Assembly (NCBI GenBank): GCA_900708905.1
Contig: CAADRB010000015.1
Coordinates: 1,468,899 to 1,532,898 of the forward strand
Direction: 5' to 3'
Source: Hymenolepis diminuta
Lineage: Eukaryota > Platyhelminthes > Cestoda > Cyclophyllidea > Hymenolepididae
Length of the DNA: 64,000 nt
Of this stretch, positions 42,401 through 54,344 are shown piece by piece. Positions within the stretch are counted from its first letter, which is position 1. The number at the start of each line of letters is the position of its first letter. The position numbers were made by a program, and so were the translations under genes. The notes beneath the pieces were generated by a model that made no database searches, was not told the DNA's origin, and was given only the letters and a program-made list of their open reading frames with translations.

Positions 42401-45338
42401 ATAATATTTAACCCGCTGATGATATTATACATCAGAGCATGAAGGGATAACTAACAGGTCTTCAACTGAAGGGTTCCTATTCATTTAAATTTATTTCTCC
42501 CCAACCTTTTCCCTGTCAGTTTCATTAATTACAAATTAGTGAACCGATGACAATGCCTTGTGACAGAAGATGAAAAATTGTCATCCAATTAATTTGATAG
42601 GCTTGACTTGTTTTTCCCCTTCGCAATTCACTTAGAAATATTCATCCCGCGATAGAAAGGTAGTTTTATTTTCCATAACTTTTTCAATTAATTATATTGG
42701 TTAAATTACTTGGTCAATTAGGCCACCTGCAAATTAAGAAAAATATTCCAAAATCACTTATTTACCTGTCGGATTTAGGTTTGTCAGATGAATAAGTTTG
42801 AACCTTACAAGTATGCTTTCTAAAAATTGGACCACGATACTATTCAAGTTCTTTCAAACTAGAAGTGAAGTAATACCTCCATCGTACTTGACAGATTTGC
42901 AAAATTTAAATTAAGTGTCGTATTTGTTGTATAAAATATTCAGCGACAGATTAATTGCATTCTACTTTAATATCAATTTTATAATAATTTTATTTAAGAT
43001 ACAATAAATGTGGCAAAGGAAAATGGATTGAAACTATCGAGTCGTTGCTCTTATATTTGATAAAATTTTTTCAAGCGTTCAAAACAGATATTTCTGCATT
43101 TCATTAAAATACGTTTTTAATATATAATTTTATTACTTTACTCCCTGCATACTGACAGAGTAAAATTCAGGAAACAAAAATTTTTCATTAATTAACTAAG
43201 ATTTTATTTAATTCCAATTACATTTTAAAGAATTCAGTCAGTATCGAAAATTTAAATCGTGCAAGATTCTGTCACTAAGCTGACTTCTGCTCGATCCTCT
43301 TTACAAAATGCATATATATATACATTTAACTACCTTCTCTCCTCATTCTGATTTTCCCACGTTTTTATCCAGATAATAAAAAGAAACGAAGCTGGAAAAT
43401 ATTCTAAAAATAGCTATTAACAAAATTCACTTTCGCCCAGGTAAGTATGTCTTCTTTTCTTCCTCTCTCTGTTTTTAATCTGCGTTTTTAACAAATTTCT
43501 TGCCTATCTTCCAAGTATCTTTGCTTCATGTGCAACAGTTAATGTAATTTCTTTCTGCCTCACCGAAAATGACGATATTAATGGGAATTGGGATACACAT
43601 TAAGACACATTAATGATTTTACTTCTGCACACTTTTAATAATAAAAGTATGAAAGGATGTTTTTGTATTTTAAGTACAGTAATTAACAATTCGCTAATCC
43701 CGATAATTAAATAGTGCGTCCACTTTTATTTACTAATGCATTTGCAGAAAAATTCTTCATTTATTAATAAAAATTACTTTCAGAATGTTAAGAATATGTG
43801 ATCCAATATTCAGTAAAACAAATTGCTGACAACCTTAAAAGAATATCAACTATTTTGTTTTTATTTTATTTGTCATAAAATTCTTCCTCCGCAAAACTTA
43901 ACTGACATACTATATCAAATTTTTCAAAATTTATCTAATTTTATCCTTGAAATTTTGGAACTTCAGCCTTTATTTTTGGTCGAAAATTAAGCAGTATTTC
44001 AAAAACCTTCGGTGAAATTTACGACACAAATTGACAATCAGAATTAAATTTACACGCCAAAGACCCTCCCATGAAATATTTATCTTATTTTAGGAAACAA
44101 AAACTTCCACGACGAGATTTATCAGGATTTTAATTTGCTGCTCCAATGCAGCACATTTTATTCGAATTTATATGTTAAAATTATTATTTAGAACTATGCA
44201 TAAACTTTTAATCTAATTTAACATTTAATGTTGTCAAGGTTTAAAAATATGCTTTCAACTTTTACTGCAAAAGCTCTAATGAAATCGAAAAAATTTTTTG
44301 TATTTTCACTCTCTGTATAAATATTTTATAGAGATAAAAGTAAGCTTTCTGAAAATTAATACACTGTTTCTGCTATTGGTTTCACATAAATCCTATTTTC
44401 AGTAATATTACTAGCTGTTTCGAAAAATTAATTAAATTGAACCATACGATCTTCAAAAAGCTTGACCATATTAAACTATGGACACAATATAGAGAAAATA
44501 ATTATTAGTAAGCTAAGATGAAAATGTAAAGGTCAATGTATATATCGCCAGAAATTCTTATGTAAAACACGAAACTACATAAAATTTTGTTGAGTCCTAG
44601 GAGGCAGATAAGATATTCTCCATTTAAGTAATCAAATTTACAAATTAAAAAGCTACATACTAGTCGTCTTTGATGTGTGATGGTAACTACTTTCACTGTC
44701 AATCACGTACAAGTGTCGCTATCTCGGTTTTTTGAATGATAGTTAATGGTTACTAATTATAATAAAAGCCTCCTGAAAGGAATACTGTTACCTTGGATAA
44801 ATTGTCTTGTTGTTCCGAATCGCTACCCATTGATCGACACTTCGTACGACTAGCATTTCATCCGTGACATTTTACTGAAAATATGAATTATTACACAGTG
44901 CAAGAAACGTGAACGAAGAAAAATATGCCTTCACTGCCTTCTAAATCGTAAAGTTCTAAATCCAGAATAACGTAAATATAAAATTTTTAAAAAATCCGAT
45001 TTAATTATCGAATATATTATTTCACTTCACAACTTCCTGTAAATGAAAAGAAAATTTTTCTATTTTTACATAGGAAACAAAGATCATTAGAGAATACTTT
45101 AGAAACCCATTAAGTAATTATAAAAAGTTTGAACGTCAAGCTGGAAAATACAGCAGGAATATGTATAGGTAAGAAATTGAGGTGGTCAAATTTTTCTAAG
45201 CAACAACATTAAGCAATTTAGACAATGCCTAAAATAATACAAAATTCAAAACCACTCTCTGATAAATCATTGTTCATAAATCTTTAATTTTCGCGTAAGA
45301 AATAAACGATTATTTGAAAACTTCCATTGAAAATTAGA

Positions 45339-45490
45339 GACAAATTGACAAGCGGAATTAAATTCACGCACCGAAAACTGTCTCAAATTATATTAAATTT
45401 ATTTGAGAGAAAATACTTCGATGACAATCTACCAGATTTAAATTTTCTAGAGGGAATGTGATGCATTCAGAAATATATTTTAAATATAAG
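45339..45490 (+). repeat. Third copy of the GACAAATTGACA block
   Basis: Matches 44028-44185 and 25060-25215: GACAAATTGACAAGCGGAAT, then TTAAATTCACGCACCGAAAA, a CTTCGATGACAATCTACCAG segment, and an AAATATAAGATATTTA-type end. Confidence 0.5.
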
Positions 45491-46805
45491 ATATTTAAAA
45501 TTTCACAATTAATACTACTTGCGTTTAAAACATTTCAGGTCAAAGATTTAGACGAACCTTAAATATATGTCCATTCGTTTTATTGTGGAAACCCTATATG
45601 AGATCAAGTAAATTGTATCATTTAGGCAAATTTCATTCTGTTGCTTAAATATAACTTTGGATTAAAGTAAATTTATAAAAATAATTAGAAGCGAATTTGT
45701 TTAAATTGAGTTAAACTATTTTAAAAAGGAAGCATATACTCTCTCTTTGGCCATCACAATGATGTAAATGATTTGTAGTGCTTAATATTATGATTAAATT
45801 AAATGAACCGTATGTAATATTTATTCTGCCATTTTGTAAACCTTATTAATTTTAGATTTTTAATTTTGAATAGTTTTCATTACAAGTATATATCTTTTAA
45901 TTCAAACTAAAACAGTTTATTAATACAATTTTTTGAAATTTGAAATTTTATTTGAGACAGGTATTATGCGAAGGATCTAAAAGGAATATGTGTAAATTCA
46001 AAACACTTTGCAAACATATAAAGTAATTTTAAAATACAGTAAATCCATTTATTTAAAGGCCGTATGGAGTACTTTAGACCAATTTCGACATTACACTAAT
46101 GGAATTTTAGGACTATGCATCTAGTTTTGTACATAGAAATTCACTTGATAATGCGAACGAAATATTCACGAAATGCGAACGAAATATTAAAAATTTATTA
46201 ATTTTAGGTTTCCAAAATGTATTGAAGCCTGCAGAAATGTACTCAGCCTCACTATTTTGAATAAGAAAGGGTATAAGAGTGGGAATTGGCTTCTGAATAC
46301 ATTCGATTTTCCACTTTTGGCTTAATAAGTAAATTGTATTATGGCATGTTCTAATGTATCAAGATTAATAAGAGATATTTCTCTTCCACAATGTTCAGAG
46401 CTCATTGGGAAATCATTTTGGAAGGACGTCTGTTCATGTGACTTTATCTCTTTTAAAGCCAAAGCAGATTGGATGTTTTCAATAATTTTATTTTCCATGG
46501 ATACGGCAAAAGTAGCTTTTATCAGTCGTCAGCTTCTTCATTAAGTTGTCCTATTTATGGTCATAACATCAATAGTTCAGCTATCATTTAAGCCAATTTA
46601 AAAATACCAGTGCATGAAAACTTTACCTTTTTATCAAAGATTAAGCTACATACTGTTAACATTTCTACTTGCCACAACATTTAGATTTTATAGTTATAAG
46701 ACTTTTGTTTTGAAATTTAAATCCTGTCATAATTCTGAATGGATAAAACTTTTTTTCTATGAAAGAAGACATGATTACATTATGTCACGGCACAGAGATC
46801 AAAGT

Positions 46806-46916
46806 GTGCATCTGCCCTATGAAAGATTGCAAAATCAACGCTCATCAGTGTATGTTTAGTGATGTGAATGACCAACCGCATTAGTCAATTTCGGTAAATA
46901 AGGGTAGCGGAATGCC
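46806..46916 (+). repeat. Degraded copy of the tRNA-like repeat
   Basis: Blocks ATCTGCC, AAGATT, ATCAACGCTCAT, ACCAACCGCATTAGTCAATT and the final GGAATG align in order with 50822-50937 (ATCTGCC, GAGATT, ATCAATGCTCAT, CCACCCGCACTGATTAAGTT, AGAATG). Similarity is moderate, so the copy is old. Confidence 0.4.
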
Positions 46917-48326
46917 ACTTTTTCAATGTGTTAACGAGAGATCGAAGAGATACAATAATTTTCATACTTACTGTAATTTCAAAAATATTATAACCGAAGA
47001 CAAAAATTGCTGCTTCTATTTTTTTTTCTATTTTTATTATATCCGTTTTTGATATTACAAATGCCTACTGACAATAATGTGTTCCATTATTTCCCCTTAA
47101 ATAGTTTTCTAAGAGTTATCAAATCGAAAGTATCAATGACAAAAATTTTAGGGGAAAAAGGACGAAAATTTTTATATATTATTCTACTCTATAATTATTC
47201 CTTAATAAAATCGAACTGCATTCAGTTTTCTCTAATGCAAATTTTAAAACGGTCAAGAAATTTGCGTTCAAATTGAAAATAGATAACCTTAAAGGTAGAA
47301 ATACTGCAGTCAATTCCAAGTTCATATCTGCTGCAATAAATAAATTCGCCTTCCGGTTCGTGTTAATTTAGGCAACCGCAGTAAATTCAAGATTGAATAT
47401 GTTATAATTCTCTTCTTCTTAATACCTTCCTAAATTCCTTGTGGAAGTGATCTTGCGGAGCATGAAATTCAATTTACCATTCATCCAACCTAATGATAAC
47501 GAAACAATGTTCATAGCTCCAACTTTGCAATAGTACATTTCCCCGAAAATTTTTCAATTATTCCACTCAAATTTCTGCGCAAAAAAATGACCGTAGATTT
47601 GTTTTCCTATCAGCGCGACTTCTACGAATAAATTTGCTATCTGAAAGGCCCGACTTTAATTTCAGAAATGTATTCTGAACTAACGTTGTAGTCAAATTAT
47701 CGATATTCACAACAAGATTAAGCTCACTTTGAGAACTTGCAAAAATTAAAACAAAATGTAATGTGGGCGCACATTCCGACTTTAATACCTTAATAATCAT
47801 TTTGACGTCACAATTCTTTTGAAGAATGCCATGGCTGAGATACACTGAAACATTAAGCCAATTACATCCAACAGATAATTTCCGGAGAGAATAGGATTCA
47901 ATCTTTGTTTAATGCCCTATTTTTTGTAATAATTTTTCAAGCTTTATGCTATTTCAGGGGAAAATACTCGTTGTTAAAGTTTTTCAGAAGCTATTTCAAT
48001 GATTTTGAAACAAATATATTTTAGCATATGTTGAAATAAACAAAAAAGATAAAGATAACCAAGGCCCAAATTGGCTGGAATAATTTTTTTAATTCATGTT
48101 TAGATCAGTTATCATCATATCTGAAATAATACCGAGGGAAGCAATATCGTATCACACACTGTAATACAGCAAGCAAACAATCACGCTTTTCTACTTTTGC
48201 GCTACCAGATGTACACTTTCAAATAATTATTCCAAATTCAAGGCTGCTCAACTAAAGGAGGAGAAAATATTTCATGAAATGAGCAGTTATTGTCATAAAG
48301 AGCAACCAAGAGTCAATAATGCAATT

Positions 48327-48360
48327 CAATATATATGTATATATTATATATATAATAAAT
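48327..48360. repeat. TA-rich microsatellite
   Basis: An interrupted TA repeat just downstream of the RABIF stop codon. Confidence 0.85.
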
Positions 48361-48375
48361 CAAATTTAATTCAAT

Positions 48376-48711
48376 TTAAGAAGCAGGAACATTCACAGCG
48401 CTAGTGTCGGACTCAGTTACCGAATTTTCCTTATCTTTCTCCTCGGAATTCAAGGAAGTTCGAACCCTCGATGAACAAATATGAAAAAGGGGTTTGCCCT
48501 CACTGACACTTCTCGTATCATGATATCCCAGTGGTCCAATCTCACAGTCTGCACAGATCAGATATTTGATATTATCCACGGCGAAGCAAAATCCCACATT
48601 CTCAAAATCCGTTATATTTCTCACAGTCCAGAATTCGGTCTCCATTTGACGAGGAAATGAGTCAGCGTGTTGCTGGAGTTCTGACTTTCTGGCGATAATC
48701 GGAAGTGAAAA
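48376..48711 (-). CDS. RABIF: RABIF terminal coding exon
   Basis: This exon codes for 111 residues plus TAA. It starts FSLPIIARKS directly after the acceptor and includes the Rab-binding region TDFENVGF and the second zinc knuckle CADCEIGP. The last 27 residues (from SLNSEEKDKE to VPAS) are Ser, Glu and Asp rich with no counterpart in the vertebrate protein. I see no clear AATAAA close downstream on the minus strand. A TA-rich microsatellite at 48327-48360 lies just 3' of the stop. Confidence 0.93.
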   Translation of the reverse strand, partial: FSLPIIARKSELQQHADSFPRQMETEFWTVRNITDFENVGFCFAVDNIKYLICADCEIGPLGYHDTRSVSEGKPLFHICSSRVRTSLNSEEKDKENSVTESDTSAVNVPAS

Positions 48712-51339
48712 CTATAAAATTAAAAATAATGGAGTAATTACTGGGAGAGTTTATTTGCCGGCGGAAAATGTTCGATAAGATCTCAAGTATATTATGAATA
48801 ATAGACAAGAGAATGCAACCGATTAAACAGCAGATTTCAAAACATTATCCTTATAAAAAACTCTGTTTTCCTTGGGGCAGAAAGGAGCAGACAAAGAAAC
48901 AGATTGTCAGTGTTAGAGATGGAAATCCATTAAGTAGTAAGCAGACAAAGAAGTACAGTAGGGAGAAAAAGAGGATATGCACATAATTAGTAGGGTAAAA
49001 AATGATTTTCTCCAAGTTAGATCGAAAATAACCATTTATCCAAGTAAAATTTAAATTTGAAAATAATCTAGAATCTAAGGCGACTCTGAACAAAGAGGAA
49101 TGATCTTAGATCAGAAGCAAAATGAATCTTAGATAACCTTGTGACATGCCCTCCCTCGTGTTAGCTACCTTCTTAGGTTGATTATCGATTCATCGATTCT
49201 TTGCCTACCTCATATTGAGCGTCAATCTGTTCTACCAGACTCATCTTTCTTTCCTTAAGTCGCTTATCCATTCTGCCCACTTATCTAATCCCCGCATCTT
49301 CAGCTGCGTTCTGTTCTACTCAACCGCTACTTACGAAGTGAAATATCCTGTTGCCTCTCTCCTGATATCAAAACACAGTCTCCGCCTCTGTCTTTTTAGT
49401 GGTGAAGTTGACAGAGAAGTAGATGGATGATGATCAAGCAAGATTTTTCTATACTTAATTACTGAACCCTAAGTTTTAGCCTCTTCTTAATAAATTACAT
49501 CTTGAAAAAAACAACTCTAATTCAAATATTATGGAATGAGTACTAAGATTAGTCCATTTGAGATTGGTTGAAAAACAATATAAACATTATACCCAACAAT
49601 TTTGAATAATTACCAATCCGAAAAAACTATTAAAATACAATGGGTCATTTCAATTCCATTTAAAATTGTTCTTATCAAGACCAATTTTAACGATCTAATC
49701 ATCAGGGCTGAAGATTTCTTGCCTTACTTCTCTCTCTCTCGTAACATCCATGGAGACAAAACAATTTAATAGAGAAGCGATTTCATCAAAAATGCGTTCG
49801 AAAAAGTGCTTCCTCGATACTGCGCAGTATTTTAAAACCGCGATAAGAATCATGACAAAGGCAATTACCTTCAAGTTCGAGGGAGACGTCCTTGCCTACC
49901 TCTATCCCGTTGGTGATCTTTATTCCCTAATCACATCAACTAACCGCTCGGCAAAGAAGTAGATGAAGATTAGATTAGAAGAAATATAATCACATAAACT
50001 TGTGATGTGCGCTTTATTCTGCTATTAAAAGAATAATTGCCGGCTTGTGTAACGCGTGATAACGAAAGGGAACAAAATAAAAATACACAATGACCGCAAT
50101 TTTCCACCCACAAAAAGCCTCAAGCCAGGAAGAGCTTAAGGAGAACGTGACATTAATCACTTTCTACATTCTAATCATTCTAAATATATGCCATCGTTAC
50201 GTCACTTTAGAAAAGAAGATTAATTTTTATGAATTACATGTAAGTTTTCACTGCATCTTTGCTCAAATCATAAGTATTCGAAAAAATGTTGGTAGAAGAA
50301 AGATAATTGGCTGCGAAACTGCCAATGAAACAAAAATTTATGTCATCTGATGCTACACTAACAAAGAACGGATGTTTGCAGGGCTCAGGTCAAAATATTG
50401 CCACATTGCAAAATAATCGGATTGATCAATCGTATGAATGCTATAACCAACCAAAGAACAGTAAAATGCGGTTCATTGAGAAAAAACCTCTATTCTCATA
50501 AAAGTTTATTCCAATCACGGATGCAAATCTAGTGAAGGAAATTTTACTCCAGATTATCATTTTTAATACTGTTGAGCGATGCCTGTGACAAGCATAAAAG
50601 GGAAATTAATCATATGAAAATGGAAAACGTGATGAAAATTTGTTCATAGGTCATTAATCAAAATATTTTTAAGGAGTACAAACTGCTACTTACAAAAATA
50701 AGTAGTACATTTGTCCACACTTGAAATATCGGACTGAGTAAGTACTTCCGTGGGTAACCAATTGGAAATAACCAATCATTCTCATCTCATGTGCCGGTTG
50801 CGCAGTAGCCAACATAAGTATCTGCCAAGTTAGAGATTACGAGATCAATGCTCATTTGTGAAAATGCAGCGACATCAATGGCCACCCGCACTGATTAAGT
50901 TTGGTGAACAAGATGACTGTCAGAATGTGGGTTTGTCAAAAGAGCGACCCAGAATGCCTTCTCTCTATGCAAGTCAAGTACAATCAAAACCCTCTTAATT
51001 AACTTGTGATGTTTTGCGATCAATTGAAATAAAGCCAGGTGAGTAACCAAGGAATTAATGAAAAGGAGAAGTTCAGCTCTACGAACATAAAAGTAAAATG
51101 ATTATCATCGAAAACGAAATTCTCTCCAAAGTTGAAATGATATCGTGTCTACACATTGCATGAAGAGAAAAGTTGAAGATAACTGTATGGTCATGGAGAG
51201 GAATAGATAATTTGAAAGGGAGCTTACTTTATTAGTAGTAGAAAAAGCGGTGCTTTTCCGGAAAATAATACATGGACATCTTGGGCAGTAAATAATTTCA
51301 CTGTTTAGATTTTGATCATTCTGTTCCGCTGAATCCTCC
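48376..51339 (-). CDS. RABIF: RABIF/MSS4, Rab guanine-nucleotide exchange factor or chaperone (5' end missing)
   Basis: The two exons read on the minus strand are 51339-51228 and 48711-48376. They give 148 residues without the true start. MSS4 is a small cytosolic zinc protein that binds nucleotide-free Rabs of the secretory pathway and promotes nucleotide release. Both zinc knuckles are present: CPRC at visible residues 18-21 and CADC at 90-93. Other strong matches are FENVGF, NIKYLICADCEIGPLGYH and the FSLP segment right after the splice, which equals FLP in vertebrate MSS4. The intron (48712-51227) has GTAAGC and TTTTATAG borders in phase 0. Vertebrate MSS4 has 123 residues; here a Ser/Glu-rich tail of about 27 residues is added. 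The first exon must lie above 51339 because no in-frame ATG precedes CPRC within this exon. Confidence 0.92.
48712..51227 (-). other. RABIF intron, 2.5 kb
   Basis: The intron is bounded by GTAAGC and TTTTATAG. It holds a tRNA-like repeat at 50793-50860, a CT-rich run at 49729-49741 and somewhat GC-richer patches at 49.2-49.4 and 49.75-49.95 kb. Those patches contain short ORFs without recognisable homology. No nested gene is supported. Confidence 0.7.
50793..50860 (+). repeat. tRNA-like dispersed repeat copy
   Basis: It starts GCCGGTTGCGCAGTAGCC, an A-box-like head, then TCTGCCAAGTTAGAGATTAC and a degraded B-box region. The same head and body recur at 63459-63520. The part from ATCTGCC on also matches 46806-46916, and similarity to that copy continues to about 50937. 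It is probably an old tRNA-derived SINE family. Confidence 0.5.
51228..51339 (-). CDS. RABIF: RABIF upstream coding exon with first zinc knuckle
   Basis: The exon begins after a CATACTTTAG acceptor with one base of a split codon, then codes for 37 residues ending TTNK before GTAAGC. It contains CPRCPCIIFRKSTAF, equivalent to CQRCGSRVLQPGTAL of mammalian MSS4. It was found by looking for a Cys-x2-Cys upstream of the main exon, and the downstream phase fits. In-frame stops flank it upstream, so an earlier exon or a very short start exon is needed. Confidence 0.85.
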
Positions 51340-52719
51340 CTAAAGTATGTTTAAACAAAATATTGCAATTAAGTACTCAGTCATATCAGCTGAAACAATG
51401 CAAAATAATGCAGATAATATAACTAAATATGAATTACACTGCGTATAAAGAACTATTAAAGAACTAAAATTACAATTTCTTGAATTTATTTAATGCTTAC
51501 CAATACGAATAATATTTTAGGTATAATTAATCCTATGGTTTATAATAGCCTTTTTATACAGAAAAAGTTAAAGGCTGGAATCGCAAATTAAGTCAACTAT
51601 TAAAGTAAAGAAATGGAGCACTATGTTTTGAATATACTTGAATTGAGGCTTATAACTTGAAAAGAGCTTTAGAATAATTTCTAATAAGTTCGAAAATTTA
51701 ACTTGCATTTTAGAACCCCAGATGGACAACAGCAACAGAAAACGTGAGCCAATGAGAAGGCGAAAAGGAGGACCGAACACCGCGTGAATATTTCAGTCTA
51801 TTAAAACTTTTTGTAAAATAATATTGACTTTATTATTTTTCGACATTTTGTTAAACGTATGCAGCTTATTTAGTACGCTAAACATAAATTTATTCTTAAT
51901 TATAGTAATTAGCAATCACTTGACAGCATATTTAATTTTTATTTCTATTCGCGGTTATTGGTTTATACCTTAAAATGCATTGGTACAAATTTTGAATATT
52001 GTAGGGTTGATTCATATTAATTAGTCTGCGAAATCCTAAAGCGCCTATCCACATCAGTTTAAACATTACTTATAACAAATATCAAATTACCAATCTGGTA
52101 AACTATCCGTTTTATTCAGTATCAGTAGTTTGCTTCTCAAAATCTTGTTCAATACTTTGAAGCTGTGACGAGACTTCAGATACTCTAAATTCGAAGCCCA
52201 AATTAGACCTACCGTAGAAATTTAATCGTACGCTCTATCATGTGTAGTTGCTTATTATTAGGTCCATATAGTTGTGTGGTCTTCTGCATGAACAGGGCAG
52301 AAATGTAAACTCAGTGTGATATGATTCATTCCCTGGCAACAGGATGTTATGTGCTAATAGCCGTATGTATTATAATTTGAAGGGCAGCTGAAATATTAAA
52401 TACCGAATTCTGATATAAAGTAAATAATGCATAAATATTACCTTTACCGGTTTATTTAAATAAAAATCAATATTCTTGTAAAGAAAACAGAAAGGTAAGC
52501 TGGTAAGGAGTTAATATCGCATTAATAATTCCAATAAAGAATTTAAGTAATTTCAAAGTAATAACACATTAGAGAAGAACTATTCATATGAATGAAAGAA
52601 TTCATTATTATAATAGTTGCTAATGCTGTATGTAAAAGTGGATTATAAAATTTTATTCCTTTTGCATATTCTGCAGTCTAAAATAATGTTATGGTTGGTT
52701 TATCCCTTCGTACTTTCGA

Positions 52720-53394
52720 ATGCTTTATTCTATCTTGTCAATTTTATCCAGTTTAAAGACCACAGAATTGAAAAATTTTTATAAAAGGAGTCAACACAAT
52801 CGAAAGTTTGTGATGCTTCTTTTATTTGCATTTCAAAGATGTATTTGGCCATTAAGACTCGACGCCAGTACAAGTTTTTCGTACGTTGACAAGTACTTTG
52901 ATATCATATTCTCTTCCACTCGCATATCTAAAGTAAGTACTTCTCACATGGTAATCTTGTTATCTTACCCTATTTTTCTGTACACACCGATATATCCACT
53001 AACATATTCCCATTCCACTCCTTTATATTCAAAATACCTCTGTGAGCACATCTCACCGACACCGGCAAAGTTTCATAACATAGGAGACGTCCACTCACTC
53101 TATACACACATCCAGCTCCGATTTCCCTTTTCACACTTGAACGTGTCAGTTTTTCCTTTCATACCTCTTCATCATACTTTCTTTTGGGTACTTGTATCTC
53201 AACCTAAATATATGCTGTTAGGCTTCGGTATTTCTGGACGCTTGCTTTTCCCATCCACTTCCCACAATTTTAATTTTACAACGGATCTAGCCATGCAGAG
53301 TGAATCATCTAACTCTTTGACACTTTTATCAAAAACTTCGCATGTCTTGCTACAGACATTATTGGCGTTTTTTTCGACGAAAACCTGCAGCTAA
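52720..53394 (+). CDS. 224-codon ORF without recognisable homology
   Basis: It is the longest uninterrupted frame in the window, in AT-rich DNA. The product is rich in Ser, Phe, Leu, Pro, Thr and His, with no domain I recognise. The plus strand is pyrimidine-rich here, which lowers stop frequency by itself, so the length is weak evidence. A splice-like block inside it (52839-52932, acceptor TTTCAAAG, donor AAA|GTAAGT) could be a real exon. The minus strand also has a shorter open stretch around 53000-53170. Confidence 0.2.
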   Translation: MLYSILSILSSLKTTELKNFYKRSQHNRKFVMLLLFAFQRCIWPLRLDASTSFSYVDKYFDIIFSSTRISKVSTSHMVILLSYPIFLYTPIYPLTYSHSTPLYSKYLCEHISPTPAKFHNIGDVHSLYTHIQLRFPFSHLNVSVFPFIPLHHTFFWVLVSQPKYMLLGFGISGRLLFPSTSHNFNFTTDLAMQSESSNSLTLLSKTSHVLLQTLLAFFSTKTCS

Positions 53395-54039
53395 ATTATA
53401 GTTACACGTCTCAATTTACTGCGTGCCAAGCAATGTAAAAGGTCACTTCATACTCTTGTTAATGATAGGTTCCTTAACTGAAATAAAAAACAATGCTGAA
53501 ATCCGAATGAAAAGCATCTAAGACATTTTTAAAAAAGCCAAAACAGCAGCCAACGGCAACTATGAGTAGACTTTGACGCGGACCAGTTCCATTCTGAAAA
53601 ACGCTACTCACACAAGAACTTCCAAGCTTTACTGTTGGTTCCAAGTAGGAAAAACTAGGGGAGTTCAATTAATCAAGAGATGTGATAGTAAATTGATCGA
53701 AATTACTAACAACAAATTTTCCATCGAAACTTTAGCATATGGTGCCTATGTTAACCGATTCCTGCCAATTCTCTGCTAACTCTCCTCACCACGACTGTCA
53801 GAAAACATCAGCCAAAATTACTGGGATATCCACGATAATTACCCGTCTTTGAAAACCCAAATAGTCAAACTTGTTCATTTTAATGGACAGAATCCAACAT
53901 ACCCAGAAACAGTCATATCTTTAGGGAAGACCTCATACATAGCTGTGTCCAAACAGTATCTCCTACTCCCATACTCAGCTACTGGACTTGGTTCTTCTTC
54001 TTAGATGTAAGGCCATACGTATTTATTTGGTGAATAGCA

Positions 54040-54344
54040 AAATAATATCACATCCTATTGTAATTTGCTCTTCTCTGTAGGATACCGTAACCGACTCTTA
54101 GATTCCCTAAGACATTGTACTAGCTATAAATACGACCTGACAACACCACAATACAAAACGACCCAAACCACTATATCAATACAATATGTCGGTTTTATAT
54201 TATGCGCCATTTACAACCGAAATGTAAATAGATTCGTTCCAATAAAAGGGACTTAAAAGAAGCAGGTAATAAAAGGTGGTAAACAAAAAATCTTACATAT
54301 AGGAATTATTTTGGAAAAGTACCCTTTTCTTATATGTGACACAT
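54040..54344 (+). repeat. Direct repeat, left copy
   Basis: Aligns over about 300 bases with 57030-57343. Shared segments include CTCTTAGATTCCCTAA, ACGACC-AAACCAC, AACCGAAATG-AAATA, ATTCGTTC and AAAAGAAGC, in the same order. Similarity ends sharply on the right at TCTTATATGTG/TCTTACATGTG. Could be the left LTR of a decayed element or a dispersed repeat; I see no clear TG...CA ends. Confidence 0.6.

Larger units (their letters stand above)
42495..48015 (+). repeat. Right copy of an old collinear duplication
   Basis: Matches the left copy at offsets between about 18.6 and 19.4 kb. The right end lies roughly 350 bases beyond the 3' end of RABIF. Block 44028-44185 has an additional relative at 45339-45490, so part of the right copy was duplicated again or the block is itself dispersed. 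Confidence 0.6.
8550..48300. other. 40-kb AT-rich gene desert
   Basis: No open frame exceeds about 92 codons and none shows family likeness or consistent splice borders. Contents are AT-rich unique-looking DNA, the collinear duplication, one SINE-like element (39.2 kb), a tRNA-derived relic (31.3 kb), a repeat copy at 46.8 kb and a few microsatellites. I could not find exons of a gene spanning it, but tiny exons of a large gene would be missed. Confidence 0.6.

Noticed and set aside
42547..42557. Antioxidant-response-element-like TGACNNNGC
   Set aside because: A short degenerate motif far from the CNC gene, not kept in the duplicate at 23.17 kb.
49577..49588. Another Cys-x2-Cys (CLYC) on the minus strand
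   Set aside because: An in-frame stop lies immediately before it.
49863..49929. Splice-bordered minus-strand mini-exon inside the RABIF intron
   Set aside because: The reading is open and protein-like but does not match MSS4 and is not needed to join the two RABIF exons, which are already in phase.
50084..50095. Alternative Cys-x2-Cys (CGHC) for the RABIF zinc knuckle
   Set aside because: The flanking residues do not match MSS4, and the CPRC exon at 51228-51339 matches in sequence, donor and phase.
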